A stretch of 64,000 nucleotides of DNA, taken from positions 1 to 64,000 of the forward strand of contig NSJX01000050.1 in NCBI GenBank assembly GCA_002286715.1, read 5' to 3'. This document shows, in pieces, positions 34,425-45,895 of the stretch (the first letter of the stretch is position 1; each line of letters begins with the position of its first letter). The notes beneath the pieces are model-generated. The model ran no database searches. It saw nothing but the letters and a program-made list of their open reading frames with translations, and was not told where the DNA came from. This DNA comes from Dentipellis sp. KUC8613 (Eukaryota; Basidiomycota; Agaricomycetes; Russulales; Hericiaceae). Position numbers and translations under genes: made by a program.

Positions 34425-35264
34425 GTGCTGTAAGTTTAGGCCACTTACGACAATTGCTCTTTCATCTGTTGGCCGGGACTTCTTGACTCGTCGTTTCGTC
34501 GCCCATCTAGGCCCCTTCGCAAAGTAAGTGTCGTAACTGAGTGGCAACCGCAGGAGATTGATGCATCCTCGGCACGATGATAGGTCAAAACGCTGACACA
34601 GCGCTGCATTATTGCATTGCGATCCTTCCATGGAACGACTCTAGCTCCGAAGGCAGGCTTGTACTACATAGCCCTCTTGCCGTTAACTTCAGGGTACGGG
34701 TACTTACATGTCGCCGAGAGAAAACTCGCCGCACGATAACTTGACAATCCATCCATATTCTCTTGTAAGGACTGCTACTTCGAACTTTTGGCTCGTGGCG
34801 CTGCTGGCTCAACAGGAATCTACGCAGATGTACTCCGAACCTACGTGCAATGATCACTTGACAGCTAGCCTTGAGCGCTTCGTTTCTTGTCGTTAACTAA
34901 ACAAAGGGCCGTGCCCGGCGTTTCCATGTGCTTAGACGCCTACTAATCCAACACCAGATTCATCATCCTGCCATCCGCCCAATCCGAGAATTTACTCAGT
35001 GAGTCAGTCAATCCGTTTTGTTTGATACCGGGCCCGGGTGGACCGCTCGCTAGAGTGCAGGAACCTTGCATTCAATGCCTAGCTCGAGTAATATTCTTCG
35101 AATAAGCCGGTCGCTCAATGCCAGGTATAAAAATGCTGGATGAACGCACCTTCAACCCAAGGCCGGCCCTTCTCACCTGGTGTGATAGTACCCACTCATT
35201 CATCTTCTATACCTCCAAACTCACCTCACTCTATCCCTCTTTGAACGTCTCCATCATATTCATC
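34425..35264. other. intergenic, promoter of the aspartic protease
   Basis: No gene was recognised. TATAAAAAT lies at 35126-35134. Confidence 0.4.
35126..35134 (+). promoter_or_regulatory. TATA box of the aspartic protease gene
   Basis: TATAAAAAT, about 135 nt upstream of the ATG at 35265, followed by a CT-rich leader. Confidence 0.45.
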
Positions 35265-36603
35265 ATGCAGCATTCGACGACCTTCGTAACTCTCCTTGCG
35301 TCCCTCTTCCTTGCATTTTCCATCTCTTCCGATGTTTACGCCGCACCAACCGGCCGCAACATCGACCTTGGAACCCTGCTTGCACGGTAAGCTCGATTCT
35401 TTCTCGCTCCACAAGCTGCCTCTCATGTCAGTCCTCCAGGAATCTCACAACCCGTGCATCGCCTGCGCCTATTCGCCTCCCACTTACCCCGATTTTGGAT
35501 TCGGACGGTATTGAGGAGAGCTTCCTGGCAAGTATCAAAATAGGCGGGAACCCCCGAGCGTTCAATGTTCTGATGGACACGGGATCGCAAGACCTGTGGG
35601 TCATCTCGGAGAGATCGACCGAAATCGTGAGTTCTCCCGTAATGTGTACCAAATGGTGCTCTGACATGTCTCCTGCCGGCTTCGTGCAGAACGGCCGAAA
35701 TGCCATCGGGCCAACTTCATCCCGCACTACCTTCAGGCAGGCCCAGGGCACCTTCGAAATTGACTTCGACGACGGCACCGATGTCGAGGGCACAATTGCG
35801 ACCGACAACGTGAACATCGGCGGCCAGGTCCTGCGGAACTTCAAGTTCGGGACGGCGTTGCAGATAGGAGACAGCCTGGATTCCCATACTGATGGCATGT
35901 GGGGCTTTTCCAAATCTGTGAGTGCATCCCAAAACCTTCGATGCGAGCCTGCAATTGAATGGCAAACCGTTGGCAGAGCGGCTCAGCGGTGGGTGGGCCC
36001 ACCCCGCTCGAGACGCTTGCAGCCGCCAGGATCATCCCCGCAGCCATCTCGAGCTGGAAGATCGGTCGGGTCAGCCAACACACCCCCAGCGAGGTCATCC
36101 TGGGCGGAGTCAACCCCGCCTTATTCGACCCTCGTGTCACCGCGACGGTTCCCAACCTTCCCCGAACCGCTGCCGACGCCGGTGAGGGCTGGTGGAACGT
36201 ACAAGTGCAGGGCCTGGCGGTCGGCAGCTCGATCGTGCAGCTCCCCGGCGGGTCGCGCATCGCGACCCTCGACTCCGGCTCCGATAACATCCTGTTCCCC
36301 AGGGCCGACATTCTCCTCATACGCAGCAAGATTCCCGGCTCGCAGCTGTTCAGCGACGGCGGCTTTGCGATCCCCTGCAACTATAACAAGAACATGCAGA
36401 TCCGTATCGGGAACACTGCTTGGAATATTCTTGCGAGGGATCTGATGACTGTCCCCGTCGCGGGCATGTCGGGTCTTTGCCATGCGTCGTTCGAGGTGGG
36501 CCCGGATAACGAGTGGACGCTCGGTATTCCCTTCCTCAAGAACGTATACATGACGCTTGATGTAGCGAATAACAGGGTTACTCTTGCGAAGCCTCTCCAG
36601 TAG
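35265..36603 (+). CDS. secreted pepsin-like aspartic protease
   Basis: Four exons (35265-35386, 35440-35626, 35690-35917, 35977-36603) encode 387 residues. After a signal peptide (MQHSTTFVTLLASLFLAFSI...) comes a short propeptide and a two-lobed A1 protease body. The first active-site motif is LMDTGSQDLWV (DTG at 87-89) and the second is ATLDSGSDNILFP (DSG at 278-280), so both catalytic aspartates are present. The flap normally written Y-G-D-G-S reads F-D-D-G-T, so the flap Tyr appears to be Phe. The end, LGIPFLKNVYMTLDVANNRVTLA, is typical. Secreted and acid-active by family; the flap change could alter activity or specificity. Convergent with the bestrophin-type gene. Confidence 0.9.
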
Positions 36604-36989
36604 TAGTTTGTGCGTCGGGGCGGCTGATGGGTTCATGTAGTAAAGAGCAAACAATTTAGTTGAAATGCATATCTTGCTTTGGTTGCTGAGGAGCCCGTGT
36701 CTCACTCGGACCCCGATGGTCTTTGTTCCCAGAAGGGTTGATTCTGAGATACTACGGGAGACCGCGAACATAGTTACTTTGATACAGTACCATTCCAATA
36801 ATTTAGCAGTCCCCCCAGTCCGATACAAATATCGGATACGTGATACGTGACGTGTACAAAATCTACACACACTTCCACTGGCAAAGCACTAAGAGCGAAT
36901 CCGCAACCGTGTCCGCAGAACCTCTAACTAGAGACTCCCAGCTAGACACGACTTACTTCGACAAGCGGCATTTTGATAATACTCCGGGC
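36604..36989. other. convergent 3' intergenic region
   Basis: About 390 bases between the stop codons of two convergent genes. Nothing was recognised. Confidence 0.5.
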
Positions 36990-39409
36990 CTACGCAGATG
37001 CGCCAGCAGCGGCTTTAGGCACAGGTGGCTTCGCAAGCGGATCTCCGACTTTGATGCTGTCGCCGTCATGGTGGGCTCCGAGGAAGACATTCACGCCGGG
37101 CATCTGCACCAGGCGGTCGGCTTCGGCCTGGACGATCTCTTGACAAAACATGTCGAGATCCAAATCGTTCTGAAACAAATCATCAGTTGGTCGTGCTACG
37201 CGGAAATCGAGGCAAGTTAGATGCTCACTTCATCGTAACCTGAAATGAAGTCGTGATATCAGAACCGCGGCAAAAGAGCAAACGGAGATGGGATGCGTAC
37301 CGAAAGGCTGCTCGATTTCTTCGCCTGCGGCTAAGAAGCCGAGGTAAATGAATGATGCGATGGCTACGCCTGGTATCGTGTACCATGCGAACTGATCGAC
37401 CAGTTGGAAGGGCAGGAAGAACAGGTATATCCACACGGTGCTATTGTGATAGCGATTAAAAGCAGTCAACGGTCTCGTGAATTTGCAATACGTACTGTCT
37501 ATGCGAAGAGTGCACAAGTGACATCAGACGGTTAGAGAACATGTTCGAGGGTCAAGCAGGCGTACAAACCTGATATGCACGGAGTAGACGCTGCCGAACA
37601 TTGGTGGGATTAGTAAATGAAGCTGAAAACGGGATGGAAAGCGTACAAAGGCAGAGGCGTTGTCAAAATCCGCTCCAGAGCTGCCAAGTCTATAAGATAC
37701 TTTCAACGTGATGCATTAGAGCTTACTCACTAGCGAGGCTGTCCTCAAAAGTCGCAATGCACCCGATCATAGAGCCCAAGCTCGTTCCTATATCAGGCTA
37801 TCAATAATGACTTCGAGAGAATCTGAAGATACGGACCAGGGACCGACCCTCGGTCTTCGAGTATGCTCAGCCAGTCGCTTTGGCGTCGGAGAATCTCGAG
37901 AGGAAGGTTATGTCCACTGCCAGCCACACGGGGCCGATGCTTGATTCGGTCGTCGCGCATGTCATCGCCACCCCACTGCCGCTGTACACCTCCTTCCTCT
38001 CCAGAAGCGATCTGACAAGGAAACATCAGATCAGATTTCACCAGGGAAAAAGGATGAATGTACTTCAGTGCTATCCGCCTCATATCGATAGATGCTGAAT
38101 AGGGTTCTGAAGAAGCGCGCGAACGGGATGAGGTCGGACGATATCTTCGAGAAGATCGATGGCACGGTTCTGTTCGATGACGGTAACAACGGCCGTCGCT
38201 CCTGCGAGTCCGAGTCCGTTGAGTAAACGGAAGACGAGCGGGTGACATGACGCAGGCGCGCGATTGAGGTGGAGCCGTAAGAGTTGATGGGCGGGATTAC
38301 AGGATTCAAAAGATTGGAAGTCGACGCAGCAGCGGACGCGTTTGGTGTCGGCTCTTCTCTTGTTTGCGAGTGGTGACGCTTCTTCAAATGCACATGCTGT
38401 GGATAGTTGGTCAGAAAAGTTTTGCGTTAGGGTAAAGAAGGGACCTTACGCCATGAAGTGGCCGGATCTTGTCGTAGAGATCTTCATAGTACATTCCAAG
38501 CTCGCCTGGCGAATTTTAACATGTCAACTCTGAGGGATATACATGATTGGGTACTCACTTCGCAAATGATGCTTCAATGCCACGACGAATCTACAAAGAG
38601 TAGACATGAACACAGATCCACAAGTATTAGCATGAAACAAACTGACCCTACTGTCAACTCAATCGCCACGCGTTTCTCCTTCATTACTTTATGGATTTCT
38701 TCCGTACTCCTGGTGGAACTATCAAGCGTCTCTTCCGCCGTCTTTGGACTTAACCGCAGAGGCACATGGAACCAGACCAGACGAGTAAAAGTGCGCGCAT
38801 TGCGCATGATATCAGACCATGATGACCGGCCCATCCAGTATCGATCATAGCTATCAAAAGTATGAGCAATCGCGATCCGGTTAGATTTGTGACACTCATG
38901 CTCACCCGCTTGACGCTCGATAAGATATTACAAAACCGATCACCACACCTGCCAAGGGTAAGAACTTCGTCAAATAAGGACGATAGGGACGTACCAAGTA
39001 CCGTCAGCATGACGTTGGGTATACCAAGGTATATTTTGCTTCGCATTGACAGGATCGTGACGCCTAAATGACACGATCAACGTCCATCAGCACACAAGAG
39101 CTTCCTCGACGATCCGCGTCACCGAGTAGCAGAACGCCAGACCCAAATGTCTATAAGAGACTCACCTGTCGCGAAAAGGGTATGCATGAGAACTGCGGGC
39201 CAAATCCTCCATAGCTGTCACGCGACAACCTACGTGAGCTTGTGGTCAGCATAGGCGCAAGATCATCAGCTACTCACGACTGTTCCACGCCCGAAGGTCC
39301 ATATTAGAAATGTGCGCGGCGACATGAACGACATAACGACCCCACGAGACTCGGCCGCGGGCAGAAGATCATGGTGGCCAGTAAGTGACCGGTGGCTGCG
39401 CGACCCCAT
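36990..39409 (-). CDS. bestrophin-type chloride channel protein
   Basis: Sixteen exons on the minus strand encode about 515 residues: 39409-39278, 39214-39166, 39063-38995, 38948-38906, 38850-38647, 38590-38559, 38505-38450, 38396-38064, 38011-37837, 37787-37731, 37689-37647, 37590-37570, 37498-37496, 37440-37301, 37239-37229 and 37169-36990. Bestrophin/RFP-TM motifs appear in order: SPRTFLIWTFGRG, VVIGFVISYRASSGYDRYW, MRNARTFTRLVWFHVPL, IATFEDSLANLAALERILTT, TVWIYLFFLPFQLVDQFAWY, GFLAAGEEIEQPFGYDEND and LDLDMFCQEI. These proteins are multi-span anion channels or transporters. Exons of 21, 3 and 11 nt are needed to keep the family alignment. The 11-nt exon encodes Y-D-E. The 3-nt exon is optional for the frame but changes H-I-S-T-V-W into H-I-R-H-T-V-W. 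Confidence 0.88.
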
Positions 39410-40930
39410 CGTCAATAGTAAAAGAAAGTGAGTGTTTCCGGTTTCCGAGTAGGGTATACAAGTGAGGAGAAAGGAGTGGTATAGAGGAGCTAGACGAGGA
39501 AGATGGCGGTAGGAAGACACATGGGCGAATATTGGTAGAACGCCTGTGGTGGAGTCGCGAACTTCAGTGCGCGCTGATGAAGTGCTCCATTCGCGACGCG
39601 CTCACACCGCCACAGCGCAGGGTGCTCTATTCATATCTGCTCAGCAGTGCCACGTGGGCGCTGATGATGATATTCTGGGCGTCTTTTGCTTTCTGCAGTG
39701 CTTCGTGGTCAACGAAGGCCTCGGAGGTTGCAGGAGGGGAAGAAGCTGGAATCGCCAGGTTTTGCGATGAATTGGAGTAAGAAAATACTTACAATTCTGA
39801 CAAGTGTCTCATGGGTTGATTCATGAGGCGCCTAATCATTATTTGCGCATGTTATGACCGCCGTGCATGTGCAGCCTGCTGCAGCCGACTTGCACTTCGA
39901 CTCGACTTTTGCTGCGAAATTCTCCGTTGTCTCTGCTGGCATCCTGGACTATGACCACGGCAGTACTTCTCTCTCCGACAGATCTCGTCTATTGCATCAC
40001 GTAGCCCTATCTGACCTGGACTGATTACTACCAAAGCAGGTGTTTCCAGCGAGTCTAATGGATTCCCCGTCAAACCTTCGCGATCCTGTCTCTGTCCTTG
40101 TAAATGTCGAGAGGGGCCGTGCGGGCTTGTGAAGGCACCGCTCATATAGTGGTGTGAATGGTAAAGAATGCTCTAGGGTTGAGCTATCCAGCTCAACTGG
40201 GCCGAAGGTATGTACAGAGGTCTGGGCTCGTTACCGCTATGCTCACATATTTACTATGGCGTTGATGATTAGGCTAGTCGGCTCTCTCAAAGCTCGGCTC
40301 ACTCATGAGTATTTCATGATTCAACAAAAGTTTCTGTGAGCTCGGTCAGCAAAACCTCGTCTCCATCTTGTGGGCGGCTCACCGCTATGGTGTCCGCAGG
40401 GTATCAGCTGTACGCGTATCGTCTTCTCTAGACGGTGTACTCGTCAAGCGGTGCGTTGTAAGAGCTGGCTCAGTGCTGTTACAACCACCTATAAAAGATG
40501 ACGGTCACGATTTTTACTGGCCTTTTTTCCATTGCCCGTCGTCATTGTGCCTTTTCTCCTCTGCGAAGATGGTGACCAGGATGCTCGTCTCGCTTCTGCA
40601 TGTAGACACGCTCTGAGACAGTTGATCTGCATAAGTAGACGTCGCTCTCACGGAGTCATATCCGTCAAGCGTAGTCGTTCAGCCTGCGGCAGCAAATCCT
40701 CTTGAACGCCACTTGTCAAGTGAAGCTTCGCTTATACTTATCTCAGACCACTCGGCCACGATCACCGACTTGCTTTCTCATATCACGCCTTCAGACTTTC
40801 CCAGCTTTCAGACTCCGACGCCTATCCGATCTCAAGTCAATGAAGTAGTCTTCATGACTCGAGGAGTCACCAATCTCTCATCAGTCAATCAATCATCTCT
40901 GTACTGTCCACCTCGCCTTCGAACACACCC
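39410..40930. other. divergent intergenic region, no confident gene
   Basis: About 1.5 kb between the starts of the bestrophin and aminotransferase-fold genes. Minus-strand frames at 39852-40145 and plus-strand frames at 39532-39780 lack recognisable features and clear gene structure. Confidence 0.4.
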
Positions 40931-42389
40931 ATGGCCTCCTTCATAGAGACATCGCGATCGCAATTTCCATCTTTGGCGTCTGGCTTTATCTTTGCGGACA
41001 ATGCTGGTGGTTCCCAATGCGCCAAAGTCGTTGTCGATCGCATCTCGGATTACCTGCTCAACACGAACGTTCAGCTCGGGGCTAATTACTCGGTCTCTGT
41101 CGAAAGCACAGGACGAGTAGCACAAGGTTCCGTCGCCGCCGCAAAGCTGTTCAATGCCGCGTCGCCTGATGAAGTCGCACTCGCAAGTTCTTCGACCCAA
41201 TCTGGTGAGAATCTGACCAGAGCCTTGGAGAAAGATATACTTGAAGGAGAAGAGTTTATCATCACTGGCGAACATGAAGGTAAGAACCATCTTTGACGCC
41301 CTCTGCATGTAGCCATGTTGACATCACGTGCAGCTAATGCTGGTTGTTGGAAAAAATTGGCACCGCGGCGAGGAGCTGTTCTCAAGTATTGGCATCCTAG
41401 ACAATACTCGGACGCGCCGAACAACCCGTACTCGATTTACCTGGACGTTGAAGATCTCCTACCTCTCATCACGCCCAAGACCCGAATTATTGCCTTCACC
41501 GCGTGCTCCAATATCCTCGGAAGCGTCGTCCCAGTGAAGGAAATTATTGCGGCTGCGCGCGCGAAGGCTGCGGAAGTAGGCGTTCGAAAGGTCGAGTTCT
41601 CTGTGGATTGCGTGGCGTATGCTCCGCATCGCCGGATTGATGTTCAGGACTGGGACGTTGACTACGCCTTCTTCTCCTTCTACAAGGTTGTTCTTTTGGC
41701 CCCTTGGAATTGCCTCAGTCGTGACTTACCTCGAATCTTAGGTCTATGGTCCTCACGTTAGCGGTCTGTACGCTCGTGCTTCTGCTCTTAAGTCCTCCAT
41801 CACCTCCATCGCACACCACTTCCTCTCCGTCGACGATGTATCCTACAAATTACAGCCCGGTGGGCCCGGATATGAATTGGCTTACGGTGTAACTGGTGTC
41901 CTCGAATACCTCTTGTCACTCACGCCATCCAGGGATCTCGACGCGTCTTTCAAGGCGATCGCCGAGCACGAGCAAAAACTCGTCGAACCGCTCTTGGCGT
42001 TCCTGAAGTCCCAGGAGGCCCGAGGAGTCCACATTGTCGGAAGTGAGAAGGCCGGCCTGTCGCGCGCGCCTACCATAAGTTTTGTCGTCGGAGGCGAACG
42101 GCCCATCAAGAGCAGGGATGTCGTGAAGGTGTTTGATCAAAAAGGCGGAGTAAGTACCGCAACAGTGTGCGTCCGTATCCCGGCACTGGCTGATCCGCCC
42201 CTGTTGCTTTACTCGATCGTCCCTTAGATTGGAATCCGCTTCGGTCACTTCTATGCCTACACACTGGTCGATAACCTCAGCCCCAAGGTCGATGTGAACG
42301 ATGGAGTCGTCCGCATTTCATTTGTGCACTACAATACCGTGGAAGAAGTGGAGCGTATCATAGAGATTCTGAAAGAAGTTCTAGCATAG
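40931..42389 (+). CDS. class V aminotransferase-fold PLP enzyme (cysteine desulfurase-like)
   Basis: Four exons (40931-41279, 41334-41686, 41742-42149, 42228-42389) encode 423 residues. Family features: FIFADNAGGSQ near the start, LASSSTQSGENL (phosphate-binding region), VEFSVDCVAYAPHRRIDV, with the cofactor-binding Asp, and DYAFFSFYK (Lys 234) followed by VYGPHVSGLYAR, where Lys 234 should form the PLP Schiff base. The end is VRISFVHYNTVEEVERII. It resembles the cysteine desulfurase-like subgroup rather than mitochondrial NFS1. No targeting peptide is apparent, so it is probably cytosolic. Substrate unknown. Confidence 0.88.
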
Positions 42390-43447
42390 GCACTTCGGAT
42401 GCGCAAGTGCAAAACTAATCCCCGAGGAGGAGATTCGGTGCGTGTGCACAGCAAAATGCATTGTTTGTTGATCTTGCTGATCTCACATATATCAGGGACT
42501 CAATTGTAAATTAGCATGAGATCGACAAACGCCTATGCGAGATATTTCGCCGTGTTTGCCGCAATTGCAGTCGACCATGTGTCTCTGAAGAGGACCCTTC
42601 GCGAGCTCGAGACGGCTTGGTTGATCTCATGCGTCAGCCTTCCAACCATCCCTGATGATGGCGCTCGTCTAACCTTGGTTTCCGGCCCTCGGCATAAGCT
42701 GTCCTAGGTCAGAAGTCAGCATTGTGACAAGGAAAGTCGGCGTCGGTGCCATCCGTAAGGTGCGTTTCCTCGTCTTTGACGTACCGCAAGACTACGCCTG
42801 CAAGAAGTCCGCGGTGCGCTGCTGAACCGTCCTCTTCAATTGCATAAGCAGCTCTTACTGCAATAATCTTTGAAATTTCAAGCTCAGGGGACCCATCGGC
42901 GGCGCTCAGCGCTCGGACTATGGTTGCCCAGCGAGACCCATGGATCAGTGAAAAAGATGGGATTCGTATCTAGAGTCCTGGGCTCGGTCATTTGAGGGCT
43001 GCTGAGGAAACTGTCGATCGACGCCACGAGGTTACATGCGCGTCTCGCTGGTAAGCCTGATACCTTCGTCATTCTTGGCTCTCGCATAGCTGAGCAACTC
43101 AGTTATTGTTAGACATGCATGCCCATATCCAGCATCTGCGGAAGAATGAGGATAATTTCCTCGATTCATCTCAAGCTGTAGCTGAGGCTAATTGCAGCGA
43201 CATAGTTGCCTACACGTAGCTTGGGGTACGATCGCGTCACTGTGCCCTGCGTCCTGATACGAGGCGCTACAGCAGTTGCCCTAACGGCACGTTTACGCAT
43301 CCGATGGTCATAGCGATCAATGCCGAACGGCGCGTCAAGACAAGATGATGTGATGGTAAGCTATGACCATGTCGGAATCGCTCCACCGCCTCTGGCGGGA
43401 GTATAAAGGCTGGGCTGCGCGTCCAAGTAACGGCAGTCCCATCCAAC
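42390..43447. other. intergenic, no gene seen
   Basis: About 1.06 kb. No coding sequence was recognised; the TATA box of the next gene lies at 43402-43407. Confidence 0.4.
43402..43407 (+). promoter_or_regulatory. TATA box of the CrtC/lipocalin-like gene
   Basis: TATAAA, 41 nt upstream of the start codon at 43448. Confidence 0.65.
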
Positions 43448-44743
43448 ATGGTCAAGCTCACTTCTTTCCTCTCCCTCGGAACTACTTTGGGTGCACTCCG
43501 TGAGGCTTTCCCTCAATTCTTTGTAGTTCCCCAGCTGACAGGAAGGATAATTTACAGTCACCTCAGCGCTTGCTGCGGCGCCGGCGTTTGATGGACAGTA
43601 TATCCAGGCGAATGCTTCCAACAACGCGGTAGAGTGGTGGTGGGCTTCCGTCATCGCGGATGCGGATGGCTCGAACCCGCCTCCTACATTCCACATTCTC
43701 TTCTACCAAGGTCGGTTCAACGCGTCTTCGGGCCTTGCCTTACGCGAACACTGAGCCTCTCAACTTCAGGCTATGCCGTCCAATTCGGACCGCGTGATCC
43801 TTCGCAACCCGAGTACTATATCGACATCAAAGGCTACTATCCCAATGGCACAACCATCGATGCCGTCATCCCCGCCGCCTCCGGCGACGTCGCCACCAGC
43901 GGACAGGATGTTCATGGTACATGGGGCACCGTCGGCAGCTTCCACACCGCGGCGGACTTCTCGACGTTCACCGTCAACTTCACTGCACCCGACTTCGGTC
44001 TCACCGGCTCTGTGGTCTTCCAGTCCAACGCGGCGCATCACTTCGGTTGCAACACTACGTCCGGCCCGTACTTCTCTGGCGCGATTCCCAAGGGAACGAA
44101 GCTCAGCACCACGGAGGATCTTCTTTGGAACCAGCTCGGCTGGGCGACGACCATCCCTGGTGAGTTGCAGTCGTCGTGTCGGATGGATAGTGAGCTAACG
44201 TGTCTCGGCTCCAAAGGTGGCGAGGCTACGGTTGACATTGTCTACAACGGCTCGCCGCTCAAGTTCACCGGCGCGGGTTACCATGATGCGAACTGGGCCC
44301 CGCAGCCTCTGAACGACATCGTCACCACCTGGTACTTCGGCTCTGGCCGCGTCGGTCCCTACGAATTCTCCTATGTCTCCGCCACGCCCATTAACTCCAC
44401 CCTCGTCCTCAACACCGGCTACATCTCCCGTAACGGCGTTGTCCTGCAGAACCAGTGCTCCGTGGAGGGCAAGAAGAGCAGGGACGTCAGCATCGTCACT
44501 CCTTACGGTTCCGCAACCGACACTGGCCTCACGGTACCTACGGGCTACATCCTGCAATACGTCCTGGCTGATGGGGAGAAGATCACTTTTAACCTGACCG
44601 CCCAGGGCGAGAACCCGGATCTGAGCGTCTACCACCGCTGGGTGGGGACTGCAGTTGGTGGGAAGGAGGGCGAGAACATCGAGGGCCTCTCGATCTTCGA
44701 GTGGTTGAACCCCGGCCTCGTTCCCTACACGCCTAGCAACTAG
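43448..44743 (+). CDS. secreted CrtC/lipocalin-like protein (Diels-Alderase-related fold)
   Basis: Four exons (43448-43490, 43558-43710, 43770-44159, 44217-44743) encode 370 residues. The signal peptide MVKLTSFLSLGTTLG is split from VTSALAAAPA by the first intron. The family signature is AVEWWWASVIADADG with PPTFHILFYQGYA, then TVNFTAPDFGLTGSVVF and GYHDANWAPQPL, followed by a second beta-rich half. This double lipocalin-like fold (hydroxyneurosporene synthase CrtC / AttH-like) also includes fungal pericyclases such as those acting on decalin polyketides. No polyketide or terpene synthase is nearby, so a pericyclase role is not supported here; a secreted lipid- or isoprenoid-modifying or binding role is possible. 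Several N-x-[ST] sites occur. Confidence 0.75.
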
Positions 44744-44884
44744 GTCAAAAAGGTTTTGTGATCTTGGCTCCTTGTTCTGGGACTACATTGGTTTACATTA
44801 TTAGCTTAATATCGAATCGCATTTCTGTTGGCTATATTGAAAGTCCTGCGTAGATTGTCGGAGGCGCACCGGGAACCATAGGAT

Positions 44885-45895
44885 TCATGCCCACTCCCTA
44901 GGCGCCTTCAGAACTTCGAGCATCCTCTGTTCCTCGCATCCTTCTTCGTATCCAAGATCACTCATATACTCCCAACGAGCTTCCTCGGGCATACCAGCGA
45001 GCACATTCTCCGGGTCAACTCCGGGCGCCGCGAGCCCAAATTTGGTTCCTCGTTCGTAGACAAGTGAGAACTCGACGGACCTGCCGCGGCGCAGAAGAAG
45101 CCATCTGCGCATGCCATCGTCGTAAGGTAGGTGAGAGCGAAGCCTGACGATCGGGAGGTAGGATGGGAGGAAAGCGTCTGCTAAATCCTTGATGAAGGCA
45201 AAAATCTCGGCAGGTGTGCGAGGACGTTGGAGATCCTCATCCAGAAGCAGGGGATGAGGCATGTCGCTGAAATTGTCAAAGCGGATGCCGCCTAGGCCAC
45301 GGTGCTCTCCACGATGAGGAATGTAGAGGTAGTCGTCGCAGCACCGTTTGAACACGGGATACAGCGCTGGGCCGTGCGTATCGCACACGTCCTTGAGCGT
45401 GCGATGGAAATGGCGAGCGTCGTCTCCGAAAAGGTAGGATGGTGTGAGGTCCGTGATACCTCCGAACCACCACGCAAGATTGGTCCCTGTGGTGGCCTCG
45501 AAGTAACGATAGTTAGCATGTACCGCGGGGACATTGGGGTTCCGTGCGTGCAAGATGATGCTGATTCCAGCTGCAAAGAAGGGTAGACGGGAATCATCGA
45601 TTGGATCCGTGAGCAGCGCGGCATGCGCGCTGCTCATTTGCCGAACCGCAGGTGCAGGAAGCGTCCCATGGATCATCGAGATATTGACGGCTGCCTTCTC
45701 CAAGACGGAATCAGGTTTACCACGACCGAACGTACAAGAAACCCCTCCTCCGCCCTCATGTCGCGACCAAGAGCGACGTCTGAATGGGTCCGAAGATGGA
45801 TCGAGTCCTTCAAGCGATGCCACAATCCGTTCCTGTATGTGCGTGATGTACTCTGTTACCTGCTGGCGCATCGGTGAAGATCCTGAGCTTGTCAT
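44885..45895 (-). CDS. HEM13: coproporphyrinogen III oxidase (oxygen-dependent)
   Basis: An intronless 336-residue frame. It carries the family blocks RRSWSRHEGGGG, EKAAVNISMIHGTL, NPNVPAVHANYRYFEA, AWWFGGITDLTPSYLFGDD, HFHRTLKDVCD, YIPHRGEHRGLGGIRFDN and EFSLVYERGTKFGL. The enzyme decarboxylates two propionates of coproporphyrinogen III in haem synthesis and is cytosolic in yeasts. Compared with yeast Hem13 the segment after GGGG is longer and diverged, and the usual E-K-G/A-G-V-N reads E-K-A-A-V-N. Lack of introns in an intron-rich locus is unusual and would fit a retrocopy. The start was chosen at the first ATG (45895). Confidence 0.88.
   Translation of the reverse strand: MTSSGSSPMRQQVTEYITHIQERIVASLEGLDPSSDPFRRRSWSRHEGGGGVSCTFGRGKPDSVLEKAAVNISMIHGTLPAPAVRQMSSAHAALLTDPIDDSRLPFFAAGISIILHARNPNVPAVHANYRYFEATTGTNLAWWFGGITDLTPSYLFGDDARHFHRTLKDVCDTHGPALYPVFKRCCDDYLYIPHRGEHRGLGGIRFDNFSDMPHPLLLDEDLQRPRTPAEIFAFIKDLADAFLPSYLPIVRLRSHLPYDDGMRRWLLLRRGRSVEFSLVYERGTKFGLAAPGVDPENVLAGMPEEARWEYMSDLGYEEGCEEQRMLEVLKAPREWA

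Noticed and set aside
33342..34631. 429-codon minus-strand ORF
   Set aside because: It is antisense to exons 3 and 4 of the flavin monooxygenase; the sense strand has the FMO motifs and splice structure.
39852..40145. 97-codon minus-strand ORF, and an overlapping frame with the segment AAAGCTCTAVITCA resembling a metal-binding peptide
   Set aside because: Too few cysteines for a metallothionein and no supporting gene structure.
20937..45895. Possible secondary-metabolite cluster (dehydrogenase, monooxygenase, CrtC-like protein)
   Set aside because: The genes are 10 kb or more apart, separated by housekeeping-type genes, and there is no polyketide, peptide or terpene synthase.
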